Position numbers and translations under genes: made by a program. This document shows positions 24,473-33,675 of a stretch of DNA of 64,000 nt, one piece after another (position 1 is the first letter of the stretch; every line of letters begins with the position of its first letter). The notes beneath the pieces are model-generated. The model was not told the origin of the DNA and did not search any database. It worked only from the letters and a program-made list of their open reading frames with translations. The stretch lies in NCBI GenBank assembly GCA_025451845.1, contig JANWJS010000012.1:1-64000 (forward strand), written 5' to 3'. This DNA comes from Steroidobacteraceae bacterium (lineage in GTDB: Bacteria; Pseudomonadota; Gammaproteobacteria; Steroidobacterales; Steroidobacteraceae).

Positions 24473-25219
24473 TCAGGCGCGACGGCGGCTCGCTCTCGGC
24501 CTGGCGGTGCCGTTGCCCGGTGCGGCGGCCGAGATCAGCACGAGCACATCGAGGATGAGCTGGCGCATGGCGGTGGCCGCGCGCTCGGGATCGCGGGCGC
24601 GCACGGCATCGAGCACTTCCTCGTGTTGCGGAATGCTCGCGCCGCGCCCCTTGGTGCTGTTGGTGAAGCGGATGGAGATCCTGAGCGCGGTATTGACGAG
24701 CTGATCGAGGTTGGCGAAGAAGCGATTGCCGGCCGCCCCCAGCAGCGCCGTATGGAACGCGATGTCGGCTTCGACGGCATCGCCCTCGCCGCGGTCGGCC
24801 GCCTTCATGCGCTCGAGGCTCGCCTCGATCCTGGCCAAGGTGGCGGCGTCGCAGCGCGCGGCGGCCAGCGCCACCGCCGCCGGCTCGACGGCGAGGCGCA
24901 TTTCCGTGAATTCCTGCAGCAGCGACAGGGAGAACTTGCGCTCGAGCAGCCAGCGCAGCACGTCGGGGTCGAGAAGATTCCAGTGTGACTCCGAGGTCAC
25001 ACGGGTGCCCTGGCGTGGCCGGGCACGCAGCAGCCCTTTGGCCGTCAGCATCTTCACCGCTTCTCGGGTCACCGAGCGGCTGGTCCCGTGCTGGCTGGCC
25101 AACTTCCCTTCCGTGGGAAAGGACTTGGAATCGAACCTGCCGGCGACGATGGACCGGCCGAGAGATTCGGCCAGCCCGTAGGTCAGGTTGCGATCGCCGG
25201 GAATGCGCAGACTGGACAT
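24473..25219 (-). CDS. FadR-subfamily GntR transcriptional regulator
   Basis: A 248-residue regulator. The winged helix is at about 10-75 (LASQHGTSRSVTREAVKMLTAKGLL), and the FCD ligand-binding domain follows with 'EMRLAVEPAAVALAA', the metal-ligand histidine in DIAFHTALLGAAGN and a late His in SIPQHEEVLDAV. FCD regulators usually sense organic or sugar acids. It is the last gene of the leftward run after a sodium:solute symporter and a small membrane protein, and likely controls them. The tail is Arg-rich. Confidence 0.9.
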   Translation of the reverse strand: MSSLRIPGDRNLTYGLAESLGRSIVAGRFDSKSFPTEGKLASQHGTSRSVTREAVKMLTAKGLLRARPRQGTRVTSESHWNLLDPDVLRWLLERKFSLSLLQEFTEMRLAVEPAAVALAAARCDAATLARIEASLERMKAADRGEGDAVEADIAFHTALLGAAGNRFFANLDQLVNTALRISIRFTNSTKGRGASIPQHEEVLDAVRARDPERAATAMRQLILDVLVLISAAAPGNGTARPRASRRRA

Positions 25220-25249
25220 GTTATCTCTCTCGGCACTGGGACGGCGGAG

Positions 25250-25492
25250 CTACTCCGAGGCCGGCGTGGTATCGGACTTGCGGCCCGTGCGCGCCCGCGC
25301 CATGGCGGCCCGCCAGGCGAGCGCCAGCATCGCCAGCCCGAAGGCAAGCAGCGCCCCGCCCCACCAGAGATTGACGTCGACACCCAAGGAGCGCTGGTAG
25401 ATCGCCGGATTGCTGAAGAGTCCGTAGCCGGCGAGCAGGGCGCCGAGGATCACGAAGAGGCTGCCGATCGGAATGCGGATATCGAGTCCCAT
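25250..25492 (-). CDS. small membrane protein next to symporter
   Basis: An 80-residue protein with two membrane helices (about 9-26 and 42-62) and a basic C-terminus. No family recognised. It starts five bases after the symporter stop and ends 30 bases before the regulator start, so it is co-transcribed with both. Some sodium:solute symporters have a small membrane partner encoded alongside, which is the best guess here. Confidence 0.65.
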   Translation of the reverse strand: MGLDIRIPIGSLFVILGALLAGYGLFSNPAIYQRSLGVDVNLWWGGALLAFGLAMLALAWRAAMARARTGRKSDTTPASE

Positions 25493-25497
25493 GACAT

Positions 25498-27201
25498 TCA
25501 CCGGAAAATGAGGTTGAGCACGATCGCGCCGGCCAGCACGCAGGCACCAAGCACGGCCGGCCGTGCGTACCACCGCTCTCCCACCGCGCTCAGCCGAGGC
25601 GTGAGCGAATAGACGAGTCCCTTGAGCTCGTGCTCCGCGCGCGGCCGCGTCGCGAGGCTCACCGCCACCGTGATGAGGAAGCAGACGCCAAAGGCATAGA
25701 TCGCCGTCCAGAAATTTTGGGCCATCTGGCTGGGGTAGGGATGCAGCACCGCGATCCAGCCCCCCTGGATGCCGGTCGCACTGCCCACGGGGAGCGTGAG
25801 TCCATGATGCGCGGCGGCAGCGGCGGTACCGGCGAGGAGCCCAAAGAAGGCTCCGTGCCCGCTCGTGCGCTTCCAGAACATCCCCAGGAGAAAGGTGGCG
25901 AAGAGCGGCGCATTCACGAACGCAAACAGCAGCTGCAGCAGATCCATGATGTTGTTGAAGCGATTGGCCGCATAGGCGGCTGCGATCGACAGTCCAATCC
26001 CGACGACCGTGGCGATCCGTCCCATGTTGAGGTAGTGCCGGTCGCTCGCCCCGTGACGGATGTAGGCCTGGTAGATGTCGTACGTCCACACTGTGTTGAA
26101 GGCAGTCACGTTGCCCGCCATGCCGGTCATGAAGCTGGCCATCAGCGCCGTGAGCCCGAGGCCCAGCATGCCATTCGGGAAGTAATGCCCGAGCATGAGC
26201 GGGATCACCATGTCATAGTTGAGCGCGCCGTCCGCTTTGTGCGGCAAAGCGAGGCCGCTCGCCCCGCCGTGCAGCGTCGAGGCGATGGCGATCATCCCGG
26301 GAAGGATGACGAGGAAGGGAAAAAACATCTTCGGTACCGCGGCGATGAGTGGCGTGCGCCGGGCCGACTGCATGGAATCCGCGGCGAGCGCCCGCTGCAC
26401 GACCAGGAAGTCCGTGCACCAGTAGCCGAAGGACAGCACGAATCCGAGCCCCATCGCGATGCTGATCCATTCGACCCCCATGGGGTTCGACGCGGGGCTG
26501 CTCATCACGCTCCAGGTGCTCGTCCACGCATCCGGCGCAAACCCACGCGCCGCGGCCACCTGTCGCAAACCCGCAGCGAGCCCGTGCCAGCCGCCCACGT
26601 CCTTCAGCCCGAGGAAGACGAGCGGCGCGAAGCCGAAGACGATGAGGAAGAACTGCAGCACTTCGTTGTAGATCGCCGAGGTCAGGCCGCCGAGCAAGAT
26701 GTACACCAGCACGATGAGGGCGGAGAGCAGCACGCTGGTGGTGAAATCCCAGCCGAGGAGCAGCTTCAGGAGCAGCGCCATGGCGTACATGGAGATGCCC
26801 GAGGAGAACACCGTCATCACCGCGAATGAGATCGCGTTCAGCCCCCGGGTCTTCTCGTCGAACCGCAGCTTCAGGTACTCGGGCACCGAGCGCGCCCGCG
26901 AGCCGTAGTAGAACGGCATCATGAAGACGCCGAGGAACACCATCGCTGGGATGGCCCCCACCCAGTAGAAGTGACTGGTGGCCATGCCATATTTGGCCCC
27001 GGAGGCGGCCATGCCGATCACCTCCTGGGCGCCCAGGTTCGCAGAGATGAAGGCGAGACCGGTGATCCATGCCGGAATGGCGCGGCCGGAGAGGAAATAA
27101 TCCGTGCTCGTGCGCATGTAGCGCTTCAGCGCCACGCCGACGCCTAACACGAAGGCGAAGTAGACACCTAAGATCATCCAGTCGATCGCAGCCGGATGCA
27201 C
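25498..27201 (-). CDS. sodium:solute symporter (SSS family)
   Basis: A roughly 567-residue permease with about 14 helices of the LeuT-like SSS fold. Landmarks include 'TSTDYFLSGRAIPAWITGLAFISANLGAQE' (given here as separate words: DYFLSGR, then ANLGAQE), the sodium-site helix with 'GYWCTDFLVVQRALAA', and 'ASFMTGMAGNVTAFNTVWTYDIY' with the conserved MAGN/NTVWT region. This pattern fits the sugar-transporting SGLT-like branch. GTG at 27201 has GGGGGTGA just upstream; TTG at 27213 and GTG at 27207 are alternatives. Its co-location with an FCD-type regulator suggests uptake of a sugar or sugar acid. Confidence 0.88.
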   Translation of the reverse strand: MHPAAIDWMILGVYFAFVLGVGVALKRYMRTSTDYFLSGRAIPAWITGLAFISANLGAQEVIGMAASGAKYGMATSHFYWVGAIPAMVFLGVFMMPFYYGSRARSVPEYLKLRFDEKTRGLNAISFAVMTVFSSGISMYAMALLLKLLLGWDFTTSVLLSALIVLVYILLGGLTSAIYNEVLQFFLIVFGFAPLVFLGLKDVGGWHGLAAGLRQVAAARGFAPDAWTSTWSVMSSPASNPMGVEWISIAMGLGFVLSFGYWCTDFLVVQRALAADSMQSARRTPLIAAVPKMFFPFLVILPGMIAIASTLHGGASGLALPHKADGALNYDMVIPLMLGHYFPNGMLGLGLTALMASFMTGMAGNVTAFNTVWTYDIYQAYIRHGASDRHYLNMGRIATVVGIGLSIAAAYAANRFNNIMDLLQLLFAFVNAPLFATFLLGMFWKRTSGHGAFFGLLAGTAAAAAHHGLTLPVGSATGIQGGWIAVLHPYPSQMAQNFWTAIYAFGVCFLITVAVSLATRPRAEHELKGLVYSLTPRLSAVGERWYARPAVLGACVLAGAIVLNLIFR

Positions 27202-27507
27202 GGTCACCCCCAATGAAAATATAAATCATACCAATTGCCCGCGGCGGCGGTTCGGGGAAATGCTGCGCTCGAGTAGGGGCGGAATCCCGCTGCCTCGGGA
27301 ATGAATGGCTGCTGCGCCGTGGTGCGCGGTCTGCTGGGCGTCGTCCTCTCAATGGAGGCCGGACGCGAGCTCACGATCCTCGTGGCGCTCGCCTGTTACG
27401 TTGGGGCCATGCCGACATTCACACGGGCGCGCGATGTGGCCCCGGTGCGTGCCACACGGGGCTCGCGGCCGCGGCCCCCGAAGATAGCGGCCGGTACGCG
27501 GGCAGGC
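27202..27507. promoter_or_regulatory. symporter upstream region with AT-rich promoter patch
   Basis: A 306-base gap upstream of the symporter operon. Its first 40 bases (27211-27240) are AT-rich and contain, on the minus strand, a TATGAT -10-like box (27225-27230) and the half-site AATTGGTAT, which matches half of the UxuR/ExuR-type operator. The other half is not conserved. The remainder is GC-rich with no credible gene; it also carries the 3' flank of the FecR-like gene. Confidence 0.35.
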
Positions 27508-29688
27508 TCACGGATGCGGCGGTGACGGCCGTCCCCGCTCCGGCGCCCGACTGGGCTCCGCGCGCGGGACCGGTGCACTCTCGCGCATGGGCGCTCGCTG
27601 GTAGCTAGGCGGTGTGAAGCGTTGCTCCGGCATTTGACGCTCAGGCGCCCTAAAGCGCTGTTCCGGGACCTGACGCTGCGGCGGCGTGAAGCGTTGCTCC
27701 GGCATTTGACGCTCAGGCGCCCTGAAGCGCTGTTCCGGGACCTGACGCTGCGGCGGCGGCGTGAAGCGCTGTTCCGGGACCTGACGCTGCGGCGGCGTGA
27801 AGCGTTGCTCCGGAGCCTGGCGCTCCGGGGCTTGCGGCGGCGCAGTCATTCGCTGCGCCGGCGCTTCCCGCTCCGGCGCAACCTGACGCTGCGGCGGCGC
27901 GTGCCACTCCTGTGGAGCCGGCCGCGGTTCCGGATTCGGGCGCTCCGCGGGTGCCCCGGACTGCATCGCTCGCCCCTGTACCCAGGGCGGCCGATCGTTC
28001 CTGGACGGCGGCAGAGTCGGGTGTTGCAACGCGCTTTCGCGGGCCGACATGTCGGAGCCTGCCGGCGCGCTACGACGTTCCGCGGGCGCCGCGAGACGCA
28101 CCCGCACGGCCGGTGTATTCGGACGCATTCGCGACAATTCCGTCACGGGCAGCGGCCGGCCGCCATTCGCCCGGATGGCGGCCTGCTCCCGGACGAAGGA
28201 GACGGGCGCGCGCGGCGGAGCGAGTCGCGCCACCACTGGACGATCGACGAGCGCGCGCGGGGGTGCCCTGACGGCCCGCCCCCCACTGATCCCAAGAACA
28301 CTCTCCCGCGCGGGTACGATGGCCGGTGCTGCGCTCGTCGGCCGCAGGCCCGCCATACTCTGCTGCGACAGGCTAACGCGGTGCGGCCCTATGGGCTGCG
28401 CGGATGTGAACACGTTGCGCGGGACAGCGGTCACGGCGCCCGGGACGTCGCTGTTGGCGTACCGGACGTTCGCAACACGCCCCTTATATGCGTTTCCTAT
28501 CTCCGTCGTATTGATAAGCCGAGAATTCGCGAGATTGACGTTCCGGACGTATGTAGGGCTCGTACGGTAGCCAGGAACATATACATCCCGCGGCCCGAGC
28601 GGGAACCAGCCGACACGTCCTCCGGCCCGCACCCTGCCGCCGGCATGCGGACCGCCGACCCACGCTACCAACGCGGGGGCGTAGACCGGACGCGTCGTGC
28701 GGGGTCCAGGAACCCAACACCAGCGCCGATGCCGGTAGCCCCACCGTCCGTAGTGAAAGGGCGCAAAGCCCCACGGCTCCTGATCGACCCAGGTCCACCC
28801 CCACGGTGAGACCCACGCCCAAGACCCGATGGTGTACGGAGCCCAGCCCTGCGGGACGGCCGGGAACCATGCGTAGCCCCAGTCCGGCGTGCTCTCCCAG
28901 CCGCCATAGGTGCTCAGATCATCCGCCCCCACCGTATCCGGCGGAACGTACTGCTGGTTGGCGGCGGCCTGTTGCTGCTGCTGTTGGTCGCGCTGCATCG
29001 ACCAGTCGTCGAGCGAATCCGGAGCGCCGACGCTCGCATAATCCGCAGTGAGTGTGCTCGTGCCGGTGAACGTGATGCTCTGCTGCGCCATGATGGGGTA
29101 GGACTGTCCCCCGCCCGTCGCCAGCGCCTCACCCTCGTCGACTTTCACGATGGTCGTATCACCGCTGTCGCTCACCTCGATCCGGTAGGTGCCCGCCTGC
29201 TGCAGTGTGAGGGCTAGATTGGGAGTATCGATCTCATCCTGCTCGCCGCTCGACTGCGAGCGCACGTGCACGATGACCGTCCCGGCGGTGACCTGCATTT
29301 GCGCAGTCTGCTCATCGAGGTTGAGGAAGGAGAATCCCGTCGTGCTGCCGAGCCGGATGACGGCATCGCCGATGTCGAGCTCAGCGCGGGAATTCTGGTC
29401 GGTCCAGAGCCTGTCGCCGAAAGTCAGCGGGCGGTTGACGACGGCGCTCGTCCAAGTGTTGGTGCCGGCCGGCTCGAGCGACACAGTACCTTGCGCGTCG
29501 CTCAGCTGCGCCGCGCGGCCGGGAGGATTGGACGCCTGACCCGAATCTTCCCCCAGCTGCTCGATCATCTGGGTGTCGTCCCCCTGCGGCTGATCCTGCG
29601 CCAGTGCTGCGCCCCAGGAGCCGAGGGAGATCAGCATCCCTGCCGTGATTCCGCCGAAGACCGCTAGAGGTCGCATGGTCATACCCAT
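27508..29688 (-). CDS. FecR/DUF6600-like exported protein with C-terminal repeat
   Basis: A 726-residue exported protein. Signal peptide about 1-31 (ending GAALAQD); a FecR-type domain at about 55-215 (LSDAQGTVSLEPAGTN... WTDQNSRAELDIGDAVIRLG); a Gln-rich linker; then a Trp/Tyr/Gly-rich region at about 265-350 with repeated 'WGYAWFPAVPQGW', 'WAWVSPWGWTWVDQEPWGFAPFHYGRW' style motifs typical of DUF6600 proteins. The C-terminal 150 residues are Pro/Arg/Gln-rich and end in a tandem PEQRF repeat. I took the ATG at 29688; ATGs two and four codons later are also possible. Likely a periplasmic or surface protein; no enzyme motif is seen. Confidence 0.8.
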   Translation of the reverse strand: MGMTMRPLAVFGGITAGMLISLGSWGAALAQDQPQGDDTQMIEQLGEDSGQASNPPGRAAQLSDAQGTVSLEPAGTNTWTSAVVNRPLTFGDRLWTDQNSRAELDIGDAVIRLGSTTGFSFLNLDEQTAQMQVTAGTVIVHVRSQSSGEQDEIDTPNLALTLQQAGTYRIEVSDSGDTTIVKVDEGEALATGGGQSYPIMAQQSITFTGTSTLTADYASVGAPDSLDDWSMQRDQQQQQQAAANQQYVPPDTVGADDLSTYGGWESTPDWGYAWFPAVPQGWAPYTIGSWAWVSPWGWTWVDQEPWGFAPFHYGRWGYRHRRWCWVPGPRTTRPVYAPALVAWVGGPHAGGRVRAGGRVGWFPLGPRDVYVPGYRTSPTYVRNVNLANSRLINTTEIGNAYKGRVANVRYANSDVPGAVTAVPRNVFTSAQPIGPHRVSLSQQSMAGLRPTSAAPAIVPARESVLGISGGRAVRAPPRALVDRPVVARLAPPRAPVSFVREQAAIRANGGRPLPVTELSRMRPNTPAVRVRLAAPAERRSAPAGSDMSARESALQHPTLPPSRNDRPPWVQGRAMQSGAPAERPNPEPRPAPQEWHAPPQRQVAPEREAPAQRMTAPPQAPERQAPEQRFTPPQRQVPEQRFTPPPQRQVPEQRFRAPERQMPEQRFTPPQRQVPEQRFRAPERQMPEQRFTPPSYQRAPMRESAPVPRAEPSRAPERGRPSPPHP
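27607..27813 (-). repeat. 36-39 bp coding tandem repeat (PEQRF units)
   Basis: Five full units and one partial unit of 12 or 13 residues sit near the end of the FecR-like protein. Two alternating forms occur, PEQRFTPPQRQV (one with an extra Pro) and PEQRFRAPERQM. The repeats are also near-identical in DNA, so copy number may vary by slippage. The resulting chain is basic, proline-rich and presumably extended. Confidence 0.85.
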
Positions 29689-29881
29689 TGGTTCCGCTTC
29701 CGACCCTGAGAGAGTCGCACACCGGCTCCGCTCAAGGAATAGCCTATAATCCGCTTGTGACGGCCTACCCATTCGACAGAACGGGGGAGGATCCGTTTCG
29801 CCGACCTCACGACGCTATTTATGGAGGCCAGGCGCTGAACCCAGAGTGAACTGCGCCCCGAGTCCGTGCCAGGATGCGTGC

Positions 29882-30700
29882 ATGTCCAGCGTAAGGGTCC
29901 AAGAGCTCAACGTTTACCCGGTCAAATCGATGCGCGGGATACCGAAGGCCCGTCTGCGCTTGAGCGCCACGGGATTCGAGTGGGACCGCCACTGGATGGT
30001 GGTCCGCGCGGACGGAATGTTCCTGACGCAGCGCACTCACCCGTCACTCGCCCGGATTGCGACGGAGTTATCGGACGAGGAGCTGATCCTGACATCGGAA
30101 GGATCGGAGCCACTGCTGCTGCCGCTCGCGGCGCAAGGACCGGGCCGGCCGGTACGCATCTGGAAGGATACCTGCGAAGGGTTGGACCAGGGCGATGAAG
30201 TCGCGGCATGGGTCAGCCGAGTGGTCGCAGAGCCGGTGCGGGTCGTGCGCACACCGGCGATCCCCGGCCGCAGCGCCCATCCGGGCTATGCCGGCACGAC
30301 CCCCTCGCCGCTTGCCTTTCCCGACGGCTACCCGGTCCTCGTCTGCAATCGCGCCTCGCTCGATGATCTGAATCGCCGCCTTCCCGAAGCACTGCCCATG
30401 GACCGCTTCCGTCCCAACCTCGTGCTCGAGGGCCTGCCGCCGTTCGCGGAGGACCGGATCGCATCGCTCGAGATCGGACAGGTCGGTCTCACCTTGGTCA
30501 AGCCTTGTACCCGCTGCATCATGCCATCGACCGATCAGCGCACCGGCATCCGCGGGTTCGACCCGCTGCCCGTGCTGCGCACGTTCCGCTTCGACCGCGA
30601 ACTCCTCGGTGTCACCTTCGGTGAGAACGCCGTCATCACCCATGGGGTGGGCGAATTCCTCGAGCGCGGCGCGCAGTGCCGCGTGACCTACGACAATTGA
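29882..30700 (+). CDS. MOSC-domain protein (mARC/YcbX-like)
   Basis: A 272-residue protein with N-terminal MOSC beta-barrel (about 4-110: LNVYPVKSMRGIPKARL, WDRHWMVV, FLTQRTHPSLA) and C-terminal MOSC domain. The KPCTRCIMPSTD motif carries the cysteine that binds the molybdenum cofactor in mARC/YcbX enzymes, which reduce N-hydroxylated compounds. The C-terminal ferredoxin domain of E. coli YcbX is absent, so a separate electron donor is needed. ATG at 29882 is chosen; a frame open to 29846 adds residues with no family match. A TATAAT at 29745-29750 lacks a matching -35 box. Confidence 0.88.
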   Translation: MSSVRVQELNVYPVKSMRGIPKARLRLSATGFEWDRHWMVVRADGMFLTQRTHPSLARIATELSDEELILTSEGSEPLLLPLAAQGPGRPVRIWKDTCEGLDQGDEVAAWVSRVVAEPVRVVRTPAIPGRSAHPGYAGTTPSPLAFPDGYPVLVCNRASLDDLNRRLPEALPMDRFRPNLVLEGLPPFAEDRIASLEIGQVGLTLVKPCTRCIMPSTDQRTGIRGFDPLPVLRTFRFDRELLGVTFGENAVITHGVGEFLERGAQCRVTYDN

Positions 30701-30757
30701 TCTTTGCCGCCCGGCCCGATACCGTGCACCCCGCCTGTGAAGGAGTGGGTCCGGAAG

Positions 30758-32788
30758 ATGAAGAAAAGTGCGCTGCTGCTGGCGGTTACCTCTATCGCAT
30801 TCCAGGGAGCGGCGCACGCCCTCGGAGTGACACCCTACCTGCCTTTGAATCTCGACCCGGACATCGAAAGCCAGGTGGAGCGGGTCCTCATTCTGGGTGA
30901 CGAGCCGGTCATGACCCGCCCGATCCCGGCGGCGCTGGTCCTGGAGGCGCTTCCCAAGGCCTGTAAATCGGACCGCCCCCTCTGCGAGAGCGTTCAGCGC
31001 TATCTCAACCGCTATATGCAGACCACCGGGGTCGAATTCACCAGCCTCTCGGCCGCCGCAACCTCCGGCTCATCGCGCATCACCCTGCCGAACGAGCACG
31101 GCGAGAAGGCGCAGAGCCCGTACGAGGTCGCGGGGGCCGCCTATCTGCAGCCCAATTCCTACATGCTGCTGAATGTCGGTGGTGTGGCGCACCAGGGCCG
31201 CGCAACACCCACCGGGACGATGCTCAGCCTCGGTTTCGACTGGGCACAGCTCGATATCGGCTGGCGCGATCACTGGTGGTCGCCCATGACCGACAGCTCG
31301 ATGCTCATCAGCACGGAGGCGCCGACCATGCCCTCCATCACGCTGTCGAATTACCGTCCGCTGACGCGCCTTGGGCTGCAATACGAGGTTTTCGTGGCCC
31401 GCATGTCGGAGTCGGATCGGATCGAGCTGCCGCTCACGGGCGCGATTCCCGAATTCACGCGGGGCTACCCCAAAATGGGCGGCTTCCGCGTGGGCATCGA
31501 GCCGGTCAGCGGCTGGGCGATATCCGCGCAGCGCATCATCATCTGGGGCGGCGGCGGCGCCGGCGGCCAGTCCTTCAGCGATATCCTCAAGGCCATCTTC
31601 AAGCCAGGCCAGGCGCAGACCACGGGGTTTGGCAGCGCCAGCTCGGCCATCGGCAAGCAGGATGCGTCGATCACCAGCCGCCTCATCTTCCCGGGCCGCG
31701 TGCCCTTCTCCGTGTACTTCGAGTACGCCGGCAACGATACTCTGTCGGGACACTCGCCTCTCGTCGGCAAGCCCGCTATTTCCGCGGGAATCGACTTTCC
31801 GCGGATCGGCCCCTTCAGCCTGACATATGAGGTATCGTCGTTCTCGCCCACGTGGTACGTGCACACCGCCAGCAATGTCCAGACGGGATACCTCGACGGC
31901 ATCACCAACTATGGCAACAACATCGGCAGTTGGGTCGGCGACCAGCGTGTGCTGGCGGGCCGCAACACCATCGCCGACGAGGTGGGCGGCCAGAGCAACA
32001 TGCTGCGCATCGGCTGGGAGCCATCCTTCGGTGGCCTGATGCAGCTGCAGCTGCGGGAACTCGCCGACGAGGCTCGGACGGTCTATGCGAGCTACCCATA
32101 CAAAAACGAATTCATGGAGTCGCTCAGCTACTCTTACCCCTGGAAGGGTTACTCCGTCGGGGCGCAAGTCGATGCCGGACGAGACGTCTTCGGGTCGAAT
32201 TACACGCGCGTGGAAGGATATCTGCGCGATGGCGACGCCCTCCTCGGCGGCGGTGACGATGCCGAGACGGCCGCGTTCGCCGGATCGCGTCCGGAGGGCG
32301 ATGAGCTCTACGTCAGCGCGGGCGCGAACTATTACCGCACCCAAATCAACCTCAATGTGCCTGCCTTCCCGCGCTACTACACCAAATATACCGCCGGACC
32401 CCACATTGCTCTCGGCGCCCGCCGCCGCGTCTCGGCTCACCAGGACCTCGGTGTGGCGCTCGAGGCGGACGACATCAGCGGGCGGACCCTGCTCAGCGTC
32501 CGCATGCTCGACTACCGCTATCGGACCAACTGGCCGCTCGCTTTCAACGTGTTCGTCGGCGGCTCGCGGTACGCCGAGGCAACGCCAGCATACGGAGCGT
32601 ACTTGGGCGGGGGACTCCAGTGGCGTAACGCGCTGCCTGGCTGGGACATCGGCGTTGACTATCGCAACGTCTTATACGCGCAGCGATTGCGAGATCTGCC
32701 CACCGATCCGCAGGCGCCGAACGACCCCAAGCCCGACGAACTCACCAGCATCAACATCTGGACGTTGTACATCTCACGAAAATTCTGA
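30758..32788 (+). CDS. Wzi-like capsule-assembly outer-membrane protein
   Basis: A 676-residue outer-membrane beta-barrel protein. Signal peptide about 1-23 (ending GAAHAL). The family-type N-terminus 'LPLNLDPDIESQVERVLILGDEPVM' precedes a barrel with alternating aromatic strands and the internal 'GWRDHWWSPMTDSSMLISTEAPTMP' region that is characteristic of the Caps_assemb_Wzi family (short pieces: DHWWSP, STEAPTMPS). It ends in a terminal Phe (ISRKF), as expected for BAM substrates. Wzi proteins help attach or assemble capsular polysaccharide; the exopolysaccharide locus lies some 4 kb away. AAGGAG-like bases and GGAAG precede the ATG at 30758. Confidence 0.8.
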   Translation: MKKSALLLAVTSIAFQGAAHALGVTPYLPLNLDPDIESQVERVLILGDEPVMTRPIPAALVLEALPKACKSDRPLCESVQRYLNRYMQTTGVEFTSLSAAATSGSSRITLPNEHGEKAQSPYEVAGAAYLQPNSYMLLNVGGVAHQGRATPTGTMLSLGFDWAQLDIGWRDHWWSPMTDSSMLISTEAPTMPSITLSNYRPLTRLGLQYEVFVARMSESDRIELPLTGAIPEFTRGYPKMGGFRVGIEPVSGWAISAQRIIIWGGGGAGGQSFSDILKAIFKPGQAQTTGFGSASSAIGKQDASITSRLIFPGRVPFSVYFEYAGNDTLSGHSPLVGKPAISAGIDFPRIGPFSLTYEVSSFSPTWYVHTASNVQTGYLDGITNYGNNIGSWVGDQRVLAGRNTIADEVGGQSNMLRIGWEPSFGGLMQLQLRELADEARTVYASYPYKNEFMESLSYSYPWKGYSVGAQVDAGRDVFGSNYTRVEGYLRDGDALLGGGDDAETAAFAGSRPEGDELYVSAGANYYRTQINLNVPAFPRYYTKYTAGPHIALGARRRVSAHQDLGVALEADDISGRTLLSVRMLDYRYRTNWPLAFNVFVGGSRYAEATPAYGAYLGGGLQWRNALPGWDIGVDYRNVLYAQRLRDLPTDPQAPNDPKPDELTSINIWTLYISRKF

Positions 32789-32802
32789 CGGCGGAGCCCA
32801 GC

Positions 32803-33585
32803 CTATCTCGAGGCGAGTGGCTGGAAGCCCCACTTGCGGAAAACCCGCTGCGCGGCCGCGCCGGTGATGAATGTGAGGTATCGCGTCGCGTCCGGGCCGG
32901 CCCTGTGAGTGAGCGCAACCGGATAAACGATGGGTGAATGGCTGGCGGCGGGAAGCACCCCCACGACCCGCACCCGCTTCTCTACCCGGGCGTCGCTGCG
33001 ATAAACGATCCCGAGCGGCACGTCACCTCGTGCGACATACTCGAGGGCCGCTCTGACGTTCTCGGCGCGAACGACTTTCGGCGCGACGCCCTTCCATGCT
33101 CCAAGCTTCCGCAGCGCCTCGCGCGCATAAATGCCGGCCGGCACGGAATCCGGATCGGCGATCGCCAGGCGTCCGCCCCCGAGCAGTCGCAACAGATCGA
33201 GCCCCGGCCCTATGGTCACGCGCAGCGAGCTGCTGGCCGGCGCGATCAGCACGAGGGAATTGCCGACGACATCGTGGCGGGAACCCGCGCGCAGCAACCC
33301 GCGTTGCTGAAGGTAGTCCATCCACTGAAGGTCAGCCGAGAAATAGACATCAGCGGGTGCTCCCGCCTCGATCTGCTTGGCCAGCAGGGAAGAAGCCGCG
33401 AGCGAGGCCGTGACGTGAATCCCGGTTCGCGCAGTGAAGGCCTTGTCGAGGTCATCCAGTACGTTCGCCAGCGAGGCCGCCGCAAACACCTGTACGCCGG
33501 CGGAGGCATTCGCAGCCCCCGCGCCCGCCGCGCCCACTGAGAGCAGCGCCGCCATCGCCCATACCATCCACCGCCGTCGGAGCAT
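32803..33585 (-). CDS. modA: molybdate-binding periplasmic protein
   Basis: A 260-residue ABC-transporter substrate-binding protein. Signal peptide about 1-28; the mature chain begins VQVFAAASLANVLDDLDKAF, the standard ModA start, and has 'ASSLLAKQIEAGAPADVYFSAD', 'LAIADPDSVPAGIYAREAL' (molybdate ligands lie in these loops), and 'YRSDARV' with the late Tyr/Ser region. It would deliver molybdate or tungstate. No modB or modC is next to it, so it stands alone between two outer-membrane protein genes of opposite direction. The ATG at 33585 is the start giving a full signal peptide; the long open frame upstream is antisense to the neighbour. Confidence 0.9.
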   Translation of the reverse strand: MLRRRWMVWAMAALLSVGAAGAGAANASAGVQVFAAASLANVLDDLDKAFTARTGIHVTASLAASSLLAKQIEAGAPADVYFSADLQWMDYLQQRGLLRAGSRHDVVGNSLVLIAPASSSLRVTIGPGLDLLRLLGGGRLAIADPDSVPAGIYAREALRKLGAWKGVAPKVVRAENVRAALEYVARGDVPLGIVYRSDARVEKRVRVVGVLPAASHSPIVYPVALTHRAGPDATRYLTFITGAAAQRVFRKWGFQPLASR

Positions 33586-33675
33586 ATCGGAACCAGTCGT
33601 GATTTTTGAATGGACATAGCGATAGCAGGACCCGGCGCACTTCGCAACTATCGCCCTTGCAGTATCCTCCGGGGC

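Noticed and set aside
27301-27525. Short rightward frame upstream of symporter operon
   Set aside because: No ribosome site or family, and it overlaps the 3' end of the FecR-like gene.
29745-29750. TATAAT as promoter of the MOSC gene
   Set aside because: No fitting -35 box at 16-18 bases upstream.
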